Below the pieces are notes generated by a model. It saw only the letters and a list, made by a program, of their open reading frames with translations, did not search any database and was not told the DNA's origin. From G965250275 sp965250275 (GTDB lineage: Bacteria; Pseudomonadota; Alphaproteobacteria; Rhodobacterales; Rhodobacteraceae), in contig OZ252297.1 in the NCBI GenBank assembly GCA_965250275.1, positions 3,596,001 to 3,660,000 on the forward strand: a stretch of 64,000 nucleotides of DNA. The letters are read 5' to 3'. Shown in pieces: positions 25,611 to 34,208 of this stretch. Positions within the stretch are counted from its first letter, which is position 1; every line of letters begins with the position of its first letter. A program made the translations under genes and the position numbers.

Positions 25611-26324
25611 TTAGGCGGGCGTTGCTTCAAGCTGCCAGATTTCCTCCCGGTCTTCTTTCGTACGGTGGTGAAGCCATCTGTCCATCGTGCGGATCAAAAG
25701 GGCTTCACCGCTCAGGTACAGGCGACCTGCGTCCACTTCGCGCGAAATCGTCGTTCGGCTTAGGATAATCGATGTGAGAGAGACCTTATCGGTTTCAATG
25801 TAGAGGTCGACATCAAATCCCGGGATCGTGGAGCAGATCTCGACAGGCACCCCGGGCCGGATCAACGCCCAATAGGTGTCGTAATCGAGCCCCGGGTCGC
25901 TAAACCGGAAGCGAATGACGACCTGACGTTTCGGAAGCTGGTCGGGGTCGATGTAGCTGCGCATGTGCCACATCAGGTTTGACACGTCCAAGTCTGCCAG
26001 AGCCGTTCGCGCCTCGATATTGCATTGCGCCCATTTGGCCAAAGCGTCGAGGGCGGGTTCCAGGTCGATCCCGCGTTGCGTACGGACATAATCCACCTGC
26101 CCGGTGGCCGGGTCCTCGATGCGTTCGATCAACCCGTTCGCTTCGAGCTCTTTTAACCGTTTTGCCAGGAGAGTCGGGGAAATGTTGCCAACACCGCGCT
26201 TAATATCGTTGAAGCGCGTCGAGCCGCCCCACATTTCCGACAGGATCGGTATCGTCCAACGTGCTTCCAACATCTCGCAGGCATGAGTGATCGGGCAGAC
26301 AATGCCGTAGGGTCTGGATTTCAT
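25611..26324 (-). CDS. HxlR-family regulator with extra C-terminal domain
   Basis: 237 residues, about twice the size of a minimal HxlR protein. The winged helix (about 1-100) shows CPITHACEMLEARWTIPILSEM, FNDIKRGV.NISPTLLAKRL and LEANGLIERI. The C-terminal 120 residues resemble the sterol-carrier-like ligand domains sometimes fused to HxlR, but this is uncertain. Cys10 and Cys16 at the N-terminus could sense thiol-reactive signals. The gene is divergent from a small membrane protein gene at 26475. Confidence 0.85.
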   Translation of the reverse strand: MKSRPYGIVCPITHACEMLEARWTIPILSEMWGGSTRFNDIKRGVGNISPTLLAKRLKELEANGLIERIEDPATGQVDYVRTQRGIDLEPALDALAKWAQCNIEARTALADLDVSNLMWHMRSYIDPDQLPKRQVVIRFRFSDPGLDYDTYWALIRPGVPVEICSTIPGFDVDLYIETDKVSLTSIILSRTTISREVDAGRLYLSGEALLIRTMDRWLHHRTKEDREEIWQLEATPA

Positions 26325-26474
26325 GATGTTCCCTCCTATGCATCGGACGCTATGCGATCAGGCGAGCGGCGATCCAGTCCATAATCTGTATCGGGAGAGC
26401 TTCACATCTTACACTGCCGCGATTGACTGGGCGTCTGGCAGGGTCAGGTCATCGCAATTGGAAAGGAATAGACC

Positions 26475-26651
26475 ATGTGGGACCAGAACCCCCTGCCAAA
26501 CAAGTTTGCCATCGACGATCTCGAACGCGCCTTTCAGGCTAAGCAAAGCGAGCCCAAAAAACCCGGCCACACTAGTCGGCTCATCACCATCGTCACCACG
26601 CTCACGGTCGTCTTGGCCGCAGTTTTTGTGATTGGCACCAATATCGCTTGA
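26475..26651 (+). CDS. 58-residue single-span membrane protein
   Basis: The frame begins MWDQNPLPNKFAIDDLERAF after GAAAGGAATAGACC, which gives a good ribosome site. An amphipathic charged segment (about 10-35, ending KKPGHTSR) is followed by one hydrophobic span (LITIVTTLTVVLAAVFVIGT) at the C-terminus, the shape of a small tail-anchored inner-membrane protein. No family was recognised. It lies 150 bp from the divergent HxlR gene, so it may be its target. Confidence 0.55.
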   Translation: MWDQNPLPNKFAIDDLERAFQAKQSEPKKPGHTSRLITIVTTLTVVLAAVFVIGTNIA

Positions 26652-26796
26652 GAGGCCCTTCAATAGTGATGCAACAACCAGCGGGTGCATCAACGAGATG
26701 AACCCGCAGATCACAGGCGCAAGGTGTGGGCTCAAGCATGGCAGTTAAAGAAGACCGTCAGGTGGCTTTCTATCAATGTCTGCATAGTCCCGCTTA

Positions 26797-26880
26797 GCCG
26801 ACATTCGGACGGTCTGCAGCGAACGACTGCTCTGAGCCCGAAGCGGCACATTCATCAGGGTGCAGCGAATGTCCGGTTCT
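26797..26880. repeat. dispersed intergenic repeat, copy E
   Basis: GACATTCGGAC, GCAGCGAACGACTGC, GAGCCCGAAGCGGCACATTC and GCAGCGAATGTCCGG recur within 84 bp. The blocks are shared with the other repeat copies. It sits directly upstream of the lysE pseudogene. Confidence 0.6.
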
Positions 26881-26944
26881 GAGGCTTGTCATTCATCTCC
26901 CCATGTGGATTGCTGCGATTCCGGAAGTTTGTGGAGAAAACAGA

Positions 26945-27571
26945 ATGATCGACCCCACCATGCTACTGACCTATTCGTTGATCGTTCTCGGCTTTGTTTT
27001 CATCCCCGGACCGGCAACCCTATTGACCGTTGCCCGAGCAACAACGTCTGGGACAAAAGTTGGTATTGCGACGGGCGCGGGCATTACGGCTGGCGATTTC
27101 CTCCATACCATTATGGCGGTGGTGGGTATCTCCGCCATCATTGCGGCGTCCGCAACACTGTTCACCATCGTGAAATATCTCGGGGCCGCGTATCTGGTTT
27201 ACCTAGGGTTGAAGGCGATATTGGAAAAGGCAACCGTCGATCTTGGTCAGGGTCGCGTTCCGATCACCGCACCCTAAGCGTTCAGACAGGCGATCCTCGC
27301 TGAGGTGCTGAACCCTAAAACCGCTCTGTTCTTCCTCGCGTTCCTGCCGCAATTTGTTACCCCAGAAAGAGGTTTCGTAGTTGCACAACTTACCATTCTC
27401 GGAATGGTATTTGCTCTTATTGGCTTCTTTAGCACCATTGTTTACTCGGTGGCCGCTGGCGGCCTTGGCAACTTCCTTCGTCGCAATCCGACTGTTCTCA
27501 AGTGGCAGGGCAAAGTTGTTGGTAGCATCTACTGCGCTTTGGGCGTTCGGCTTGCTCTCCAGGAGCGATAA
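26945..27571 (+). pseudogene. LysE/RhtB-family exporter gene with in-frame stop
   Basis: The frame opens MIDPTMLLTYSLIVLGFVF with the LysE signature FIPGPATLLTVARATTSG. It continues to ITAP and meets TAA at 27275-27277. Without any frame change it resumes AFRQAILAEVLNPKTALFF, a standard LysE continuation, and ends at 27571 with GVRLALQER, giving a full-length 208-codon gene. One nonsense codon therefore splits an amino-acid exporter. A sequencing error cannot be excluded, and no reinitiation site is obvious. Confidence 0.85.
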
Positions 27572-27589
27572 ACAGACATTCCTCCAACG

Positions 27590-27666
27590 GCAGCAAGGTC
27601 CGCACAGCGGACATTCATGCCGCATTTGCTACAGGCTGCCCCGAACAACTGCTTCAGGCTTTAAGC
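27590..27666. repeat. dispersed intergenic repeat, copy F
   Basis: GGTCCGCACAGCGGACATTC, CCCCGAACAACTGC and TTAAGCGGCAGC show a decayed member of the dispersed family between the lysE pseudogene and the acyl-CoA synthetase gene. Confidence 0.5.
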
Positions 27667-27752
27667 GGCAGCTCTTCTGGAGAGTTGCAATCGTCAGCGA
27701 CCCAAATCAGACTCCATCTTAGCATTTTCTTCCATCTCAAAGGGAACCACCC

Positions 27753-29306
27753 ATGCCCATCTCTGGTCCAGCACTCCCGGGGCCGGCGCGGCTTCACGAC
27801 ATGGTCGGCGAAACAGCGGCATCGCGCCCCCGAGAGGTGGCCCTGTTGGCTGGACCCAGCGAATGGACGTGGCAAGCGCTCCATGATGACGTTGGGAAAT
27901 TGGCCGCACACCTGATCACGATCGGGCTTCAGCAAGGCGACCGTGTTGCATCCTTGATGCCCAATTGCGGAGAACTCCTGATCTTTTACCTCGCCTGTCT
28001 GAAGGCGGGACTGATCGCAACTCCGCTCAACTACCGTTACACGGCAGCCAATATCGGCTATGCGCTCGGCTTCAGCGGCGCCCGGATGCTCATCGCCCAC
28101 GCCGAACGAAAGGATGAGATCGCAGCAAGCCAATTGACCCAATCCCTGCCCAAAGGATTGGTATCGGTCGGCGGCGATATCGCCGGGGCAAAAGCCTACA
28201 CCGATCTGATGTTGCACCCCGCGCCCAAGGTCGAATTCCCAAGCATCGACATTGATGCAACGGCGCTGATTTTCTTCACATCTGGCAGCACAGGGAAACC
28301 AAAGGGGGTGATGCATAGCATCAGATCGTTCGGATCAATCGCTGCCAGTTTTGCGCAGGCGATGGACCTCACGTCAGAGGATGTGGTGTTCCCGGGCGGT
28401 TCGATTTCGCATGTTGGCAGTCTGTCGACAGCGCTTTCGGCGCTTCATGCCCGGTCCAGAATTGTCCTCAACCAAAACTCCGGACCCGAGGCGTTGCTCT
28501 CGGAGCTTCGCGACCACAAACCTTCAGTCATTGTCGCACTGCCTGCACCGTTGATCTCCTTCTTGCACAGCCACCAAGCAACCAAGGAAGACTTCTCTTC
28601 GGTCAGGCTCTTAATCAGCGGAGGCGACAAGTTCCCGGTTGATGTCGAACGGCGGTTCCTTGAGTTCTCAGGCGTTCCAATCACCGAAACCTATGGTCTG
28701 ACAGAGGCCACCGATTCCACGCTCGGCCCGGTCGACGGGTCGTCCAAACCGGGCTCTGTTGGCCAAGTCTGCCCTGGTTATCATGCATCAATCCGCGACG
28801 GTTCTGGCAATGAGGTTTCAGAGGGCGCACTTTGGTTGTCCGGGCCACCGGTTTGCCAGGGCTATTGGAACAAACCCGAAGAAACGGCAGAATGCTTCTC
28901 CGATGGGTGGTTCAGGACAGGGGATATCATGTCGGTCGATGAGGATGGCTTCTTCTGGTTCAAAGGGCGGTCGAAGCAGATTATCGTGCATGATGGTTCG
29001 AACATTTCCCCGCAGGAAGTCGAAGAGGCGATCATTCTTCATCCGGCAGTTGACATGGTCGGAGCGATTGGCGTGCACAACCAGCTGCATGGCGAAAATG
29101 TATGGGCCTATGTCACATTGAAGCCTGACGCGAAACAGCCGTTGCCGCAGGACATCATCGACGTTGCGAAAGCGGAAATTGGCTACAAGGCGCCGGAGGC
29201 CGTGAACATTCTTCAGCAGATGCCGTTGAACGTGACAGGCAAGGTCGACCGCATGGCTTTGAAGCAACTGGCGGCTGATCAAATTGGCGCTCTGCACAAC
29301 GGCTAG
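27753..29306 (+). CDS. AMP-forming acyl-CoA synthetase/ligase
   Basis: 517 residues of the ANL superfamily. The AMP-binding P-loop is FFTSGSTGKPKG, TYGLTEATDS is the A5 motif, GWFRTGD is A7 and the catalytic Lys is in NVTGKVDRMALK near the C-terminus. It activates a carboxylic acid with ATP and joins it to CoA. The substrate is not evident and no beta-oxidation genes are adjacent. The start follows a weak AAAGGGA site. Confidence 0.9.
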   Translation: MPISGPALPGPARLHDMVGETAASRPREVALLAGPSEWTWQALHDDVGKLAAHLITIGLQQGDRVASLMPNCGELLIFYLACLKAGLIATPLNYRYTAANIGYALGFSGARMLIAHAERKDEIAASQLTQSLPKGLVSVGGDIAGAKAYTDLMLHPAPKVEFPSIDIDATALIFFTSGSTGKPKGVMHSIRSFGSIAASFAQAMDLTSEDVVFPGGSISHVGSLSTALSALHARSRIVLNQNSGPEALLSELRDHKPSVIVALPAPLISFLHSHQATKEDFSSVRLLISGGDKFPVDVERRFLEFSGVPITETYGLTEATDSTLGPVDGSSKPGSVGQVCPGYHASIRDGSGNEVSEGALWLSGPPVCQGYWNKPEETAECFSDGWFRTGDIMSVDEDGFFWFKGRSKQIIVHDGSNISPQEVEEAIILHPAVDMVGAIGVHNQLHGENVWAYVTLKPDAKQPLPQDIIDVAKAEIGYKAPEAVNILQQMPLNVTGKVDRMALKQLAADQIGALHNG

Positions 29307-29518
29307 CCGTGGCCGTGCAGCTGGTAAGGTTGCAGATAGGAATGATATCCGACGAAAACTCAAAAAGCTTCGTTCTCGTCTCCCACACTTGCGACGAGCG
29401 CTACCAAAACTCAACACGTTGAACTTGTCAGCTCAAACATTGACGCGATACAACGATATTGGTCCATGTAGGGCAATGGCGCCACCCGAACCAATGGCAG
29501 GAAAGAGACCTTTCCCGT

Positions 29519-31669
29519 ATGAAAAGCTTGCCGCTCTTTGTCTTGCTGGGTGCAACTGTCGGACTTGTCTTGGGATACTTCGCGCCCACTGTGTCTGCTT
29601 GGATTGCTCCACTTGGAGAAATCTATGTCCGACTCATGGAAGTCATTGTGCTGCCTTATCTTTTGTCTTCCTTGGTCTCGGGGCTAGGTAGTCTTTCGCG
29701 CGATACTGCAAGCGCCCTTTTTCGGAAGAGTTGGGCCCCCTATCTGGGGCTATGGGCGGTAAGCTTCGGGGCTTTGTTCGTCGTTGCTCAGACGGTACCC
29801 CGTATCGATCAGCCTATTGTGTATGACTTTGGCGGGACACAGTCACCTACCCGCGAAAGCAGCGTCGCGCTTGTAGACCTTTTGGTTCCAGACAATCTCT
29901 TCGAAGCTCTGAGCCAAAACTACATTCCATCGGTGGTCCTGATGGGGGTGATCTTTGGTATCGCAGTACAGAGCATAGAACGACGACAGGGGTTTTTGAG
30001 TTTTCTTACCGTTGTGCGAACCGCCTGTATCAGCATTTGGAGTTGGGTCATTTACATCGCCCCAATTGGTGTTTGCGCATTGTTCGCTGGCGCGTTGTCT
30101 AACGCGGACTCAGCCGGTCTGGCCGCAATGTCGATTTATGTCGCAGTGATTTGCGTCACTGGCCTTTTTTTGGGTGTCTGGATCCTACCAATGCTGCTGA
30201 CTTGTTTCATTAAGGTCCGGTACTGGGATCTTTTCCGGGAGTTAAAAGATGCGTTTCTGATCGCTTTCGTCACGTCGCTATCTGTGGCCGCTCTGCCCCA
30301 GATCCAGATTGCGGCGCAAAACATTGCACGCAAGACCCTCGGCGACTCGACCAAAGAAAATCAGAAAATGGTCATAGAGACTTCGCTGGCCATTAGTTAT
30401 CCACTTGCGCAAGTCGGCAATTTCTTTGTGATGGTATTCCTGCTCTATGCATCGTACTACTATTTTCTGCCTATAGCGCTTCCACAAATGATCGAGTTGC
30501 CTTTCGTGACACTCCTGTCGGGAATAGGATCACCATCTTCTTCTATCGGGACTGTTAGTTTTTTGGCAGAGTGGTTAAATTTGCCAGAATCAACGACAGA
30601 TCTTTATCTGGACACGATGGCCATTACCCGTTACGCGCAAGTGATTGCCTCGGTCGCTGGATTCTCATTTATCACATTCCTCGTGACGTTTAAGTTTTAT
30701 GGAAAATTGACATTTCGCCCGATGCGGGCAGTCCTGGTCGTGCTTGTATCTGTCGTCACTCTCTCAGCGATCTTGGTGGCAGGTCGACTGAGCGGAGCAC
30801 ATATCCCACTACATTCTGAAAGCAACTACCGGTCTATGACCTTGCCCGAAGCACTGCAAGCGACTAGCGACGCGAACTCGGTAGCAAATACCAAAGTTAC
30901 AGTGAGTTCCGGCCCACCCCGCAAGATCGATACATCCAAGAGTGCGCTGGATCGCATTCAAACCTCAAGTGTATTGCGCGTCGGCTTCAATCCGCATGTC
31001 AGCCCCTTTGTCTATGAAAACGATCAATCGCAATATGTCGGTTTTGATGTTGAGCTCATGTATCGATTTGCGCAAGATATGAACGTCACGCTCAAGATGA
31101 TCCCATACGATTGGCGGTCTTTGCAAGAAGATTTGGTCGGCGGAAAATTCGACATTGCTATTGGCGGTCTGTACATCACCGACGAACGCTTGAATACGCT
31201 AACTGTTAGTTCGCCGTATTTTTCGAACCCGGTTGCCTTGATCGTGAATGAGGACCGTGTTCTGGAATTTTCTTCCGACAAGAGAATTAAACAAATCAAA
31301 GATCTTAAGATTGCGGTTTTCAATGATCCAGTGCTGGAACCACTTGCGCATCGCCTGTTTCCAGGCGCGGAGATCAAGGTTGTTCCAGATTATGACCGCC
31401 TTGCGCAAGACAGAGATGTAGATGCTGCAATCTGGACCTTGGAACAGGCCCGTGCATGGGCGATTTCAAATTCAGGTTTTTCTGCTGTGGTTCCGAGCGG
31501 TATGGCTAGCCAGTATCTCTTTGGGTACCTGATGCCACCCGGGCAACTCGACATTGCTGAGTACTTGAATTTTTGGGTTTCGGAACAACGGCGCCGGGGT
31601 GTTTTGTCAGATATGACAATGCGATGGATCGATCCCGCCGAGCGGCAGCAAGGGCGACAAATGCACTGA
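29519..31669 (+). CDS. fusion of dicarboxylate/amino acid:cation symporter with periplasmic solute-binding domain
   Basis: 716 residues from MKSLPLFVLLG, with GGAAAGAG upstream; 20 codons of extra frame exist. Residues about 1-420 are an SDF/GltP-type symporter: LPYLLSSLVSG, SVVLMGVIFGIAV, FVTSLSVAALPQ (the SSS-like hairpin) and GSPSSSIGTV. A linker and one more span lead to residues 469-716, a complete family 3 solute-binding domain (LRVGFNPHVSPFVYE, YVGFDVELMYRFA, DIAIGGLYITDERL). The binding domain would face the periplasm, tethered to its own transporter. The ligand is likely an amino or dicarboxylic acid. Confidence 0.9.
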   Translation: MKSLPLFVLLGATVGLVLGYFAPTVSAWIAPLGEIYVRLMEVIVLPYLLSSLVSGLGSLSRDTASALFRKSWAPYLGLWAVSFGALFVVAQTVPRIDQPIVYDFGGTQSPTRESSVALVDLLVPDNLFEALSQNYIPSVVLMGVIFGIAVQSIERRQGFLSFLTVVRTACISIWSWVIYIAPIGVCALFAGALSNADSAGLAAMSIYVAVICVTGLFLGVWILPMLLTCFIKVRYWDLFRELKDAFLIAFVTSLSVAALPQIQIAAQNIARKTLGDSTKENQKMVIETSLAISYPLAQVGNFFVMVFLLYASYYYFLPIALPQMIELPFVTLLSGIGSPSSSIGTVSFLAEWLNLPESTTDLYLDTMAITRYAQVIASVAGFSFITFLVTFKFYGKLTFRPMRAVLVVLVSVVTLSAILVAGRLSGAHIPLHSESNYRSMTLPEALQATSDANSVANTKVTVSSGPPRKIDTSKSALDRIQTSSVLRVGFNPHVSPFVYENDQSQYVGFDVELMYRFAQDMNVTLKMIPYDWRSLQEDLVGGKFDIAIGGLYITDERLNTLTVSSPYFSNPVALIVNEDRVLEFSSDKRIKQIKDLKIAVFNDPVLEPLAHRLFPGAEIKVVPDYDRLAQDRDVDAAIWTLEQARAWAISNSGFSAVVPSGMASQYLFGYLMPPGQLDIAEYLNFWVSEQRRRGVLSDMTMRWIDPAERQQGRQMH

Positions 31670-31774
31670 TCAAGGCGCGCAGCCTGATCCGCATGATCTG
31701 ATTTTGTTTGTATTGCATGCGTGCCCCCGCTCCATCTAGGCAATGATAACTGGCGCTGGCAGGCGGAAACTTAG

Positions 31775-31867
31775 GGTCTGGATTCAAAACCAAAGTCGCG
31801 GCCGCGGCGGCGCGGAGCGCCAAAGAGAAGAACTCGACACAACTTTCATAGCGGGTTGCGATACAAG
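31775..31867 (-). mobile_element. IS5-family transposase C-terminal remnant
   Basis: On the minus strand the frame reads CIATRYESCVEFFSLALRAA and then AAATLVLNP. This matches the conserved IATRYD...FLSA.ALAA..FWL end of IS5-group transposases. Nothing upstream in the frame completes the enzyme, so only the 3' scar is left, about 90 bp. Confidence 0.65.
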
Positions 31868-32331
31868 GCTAGCCGCTGTGCGGTGCACTTTTGCACAGGT
31901 GTTTAGCTAGCTTTGCGCCGCCGCCCCATCGGCGCGGGGCCACCCAAGCTTGCAAGAAGAAGCGGCATGGAACTGAGACGGGAATGGTGGAAAGAGAACC
32001 GATTATGCGACATCTGGTTTTTGGGAGAGATGATTGTTAGTCGAAGACAGGCGGTCTCGCCACGCTCTTAAGTGCCCTTTGAGAATTTGCAAATGGTAAG
32101 CTTCCTCACACCATTTCGGCGTCTAACCATCTGGTCTTCCGCGCGCAGATCTAAACGGAGGAATGATTGAGCATGCCTTTGGGCACCGCGGCTTTCTTGG
32201 TTCTTGGGCACGTTAACGCTTGTCGCTAAGCACTGCCAACGCCGGAACTTCACCTTGATAAACGTTGGATGTTGAGTCCATTCAATCCGTTGAGTACCAA
32301 TCCGGAAGCGGTTTACGTTGGGGCGCCGAAC
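31868..32331. other. gene-free stretch upstream of hupE
   Basis: About 460 bp with no supportable gene, following the IS scar. It presumably holds the promoter of the two HupE-type genes. No repeat copy or clear operator was seen. Confidence 0.5.
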
Positions 32332-32925
32332 ATGAAGCATCACAAGGCTACAGCTTTGGTCACGTTGAGCATGTACTTCATTGCGGCGCTGCCGGCGCTT
32401 GCGCATACTGGTGACGGTTACGGTGGCGGCTTTGTTGCTGGCTTTACGCATCCAATTCTCGGTTGGGATCACGTGGCCGCAATGGTTGCGGTCGGATTGT
32501 GGGGCGCGTTTCTCGGCGCTCCTGCAATTTGGATCCTGCCTGTCGTTTTCCCGCTTGTGATGGCCTTTGGAGCTGTTGCCGGAATCCTCGGCATTCCCGT
32601 TCCAGCAATCGAGACTGGCATTGCATTGTCTGCTGTGGTTTTGGGGTTGATGGTACTGTTTGCGATCAGGCCACCGATTTGGGTCTGTGCCGCGATCGTT
32701 GGCTCGTTTGCCATCTTTCATGGATACGCCCACGGGACCGAACTTCCCTCCGCGATAAGTGCCTTTGCCTACACGATTGGTTTTGTGGTCTCGACCGGGG
32801 TGCTTCATCTGTTGGGGATTGCGTTCGGCCTGCTGGTGCGTTGGCCCGCGGGTCAGGTTGCCGTCAGAGGTGCGGGCGGATTGATCGTGTTTGCCGGAAT
32901 TGCATTTCTCACCGGTGTCGCCTGA
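32332..32925 (+). CDS. hupE: HupE/UreJ-family nickel/cobalt transporter
   Basis: 197 residues from MKHHKATALVT; upstream in-frame codons from 32269 are ignored. A signal-like first span ends ALPALAHTGDG. The diagnostic HupE motif is HPILGWDHVAAMVAVGLWG, with a second His motif FHGYAHGTELP. Six further hydrophobic spans follow. These are secondary Ni/Co permeases, often near urease or hydrogenase genes, neither of which is seen here. A second family member starts 2 bp downstream. Confidence 0.9.
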   Translation: MKHHKATALVTLSMYFIAALPALAHTGDGYGGGFVAGFTHPILGWDHVAAMVAVGLWGAFLGAPAIWILPVVFPLVMAFGAVAGILGIPVPAIETGIALSAVVLGLMVLFAIRPPIWVCAAIVGSFAIFHGYAHGTELPSAISAFAYTIGFVVSTGVLHLLGIAFGLLVRWPAGQVAVRGAGGLIVFAGIAFLTGVA

Positions 32926-32927
32926 CG

Positions 32928-33536
32928 ATGAAGATTGGAAGGTGGTTTTGCTGGCTGCCAGTTGCGACATGCGCCGGATCCGCGTCAGCGCACAGCCCAG
33001 TACCTGGCATCGAAGGGTTTTATGTTGGACTTCTGCATCCATTTTCCACACCGCCGCAGGCGCTTCTCATGGTGGGATTGGGGCTATTGGTCGGTGGATA
33101 CATTCCCGAACGAGCCAGGTGGCTACTCGTAGGGTTTTTGTCGGCAAGCTTGATCGGGCTCGTATTCGCTTTTGGCTTGGTCAGGCTTGATCTCTACATG
33201 TTCACCGTCGCATCCGCGGCGTATGCAATTTCAGCACTCCTTCCGGGAGCACTGTATCCTCTGGCACTTACCATAGTTTGTTCTGGGGCCTTCCTGATCG
33301 GGGATGCCTCTGTCCCAGACGACGGGCCTGCGCGCGACAGGCTTTTGACCATGTCAGGCTCGATCTTGGGCGCGAATCTTGGCTTGATTTATCTCTTTGG
33401 AATTTGTTTTGAGATCAGGAGGCGTTTCACCAAGCCTTGGGTGGGCGTGGCTTTGCGTGTTGTCGCGGCCTGGTTTGGAGCGATTTCACTGGTCATGATC
33501 GCGCTCGGGTTTGCAGGGCCTTCTACGCTCTCGTAG
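32928..33536 (+). CDS. second HupE/UreJ-like membrane protein
   Basis: 202 residues beginning MKIGRWFCWLPVATCAGSAS, with a likely signal peptide ending SAHSPVPG. GIEGFYVGLLHPFSTPPQAL stands where HupE has its HP..G.DH motif; the DH is missing, so metal specificity may differ. About six membrane spans follow. Coupled to hupE (2-bp gap), it is probably a partner subunit or a paralogue. This tandem suits metal uptake opposite to DmeF efflux. Confidence 0.8.
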   Translation: MKIGRWFCWLPVATCAGSASAHSPVPGIEGFYVGLLHPFSTPPQALLMVGLGLLVGGYIPERARWLLVGFLSASLIGLVFAFGLVRLDLYMFTVASAAYAISALLPGALYPLALTIVCSGAFLIGDASVPDDGPARDRLLTMSGSILGANLGLIYLFGICFEIRRRFTKPWVGVALRVVAAWFGAISLVMIALGFAGPSTLS

Positions 33537-34208
33537 CACCCATCCCACTCGCGACTGCGCAAACACATCGATCAGTGCAATCACCGACTTTAGGAAGGCT
33601 GCAGCCCAGAAATTGCACTGTCGTCCGCACTGCCCCATGAACCCCTAGCAACTCAGAAGATTGCCTAAGCGCGCTGGCGAACTATCGTTTCATCTGGCAG
33701 TGATCCGCTGACTGTCCAAGGTGTTGCGGAAAGCTGTTAATCCCCAGCAGGTCACGCGCGCGCGTGGCCTGCTTTCATTCTCGGAGCGGTTGCGTCCGAG
33801 TAACATCTGTATCAAGGTATGCGATGGCTCTGCTAGCATCTGGACGTGAAGCTGAAGCCATTGCTTCGCGAGAGGTACTGTTTTCCGAATCTCCCGAGCG
33901 ATAAGACGTTTCTGGAATTCTTACCTCGAATTGCTGCCGCGCGGGTAACCATGTCCAATCGAAACTAAGCAGCAGGAAGTGGCCCGGGCTCTGATTTGGG
34001 GCTCCTTGAGTCCGCTTTGGGCTCAAAGCAGTCTTTCGCTGCGTAGTGCATCAATGACCGCTGTGCGGACAAAATAGCCGTTCGCTGCAACCCGTACGAT
34101 TGTCCGCTTTTTGGGTGAATGCGGGCCTCGCATTCGCGTGAATCCAAGCACTCGACGAATGAACAGAGGTTGCTTCGCTTAGGAGCCGAACTCGACACCT
34201 CTGCAGCG
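33537..34208. other. gene-free stretch with terminator and repeat
   Basis: About 670 bp without a gene between the hupE pair and the convergent TPR protein. It contains the terminator at 33746-33777 and a dispersed-repeat copy at 34009-34116 (GAGTCCGCTTTGGGCTCAAA, GACCGCTGTGCGGACAAAAT, GCCGTTCGCTGCAA, GATTGTCCGCTTTTTGGGTG). Confidence 0.6.
33746..33777 (+). terminator. probable terminator after the hupE pair
   Basis: AGCAGG (33746-33751) pairs with CCTGCT (33768-33773). The inner palindrome CACGCGCGCGCGTG lengthens the stem, and TTTCATT follows. It lies 210 bp after the second HupE gene. Confidence 0.55.

Noticed and set aside
32068..33051. 327-codon minus-strand frame
   Set aside because: Antisense to the hupE genes, with shadow-type composition.
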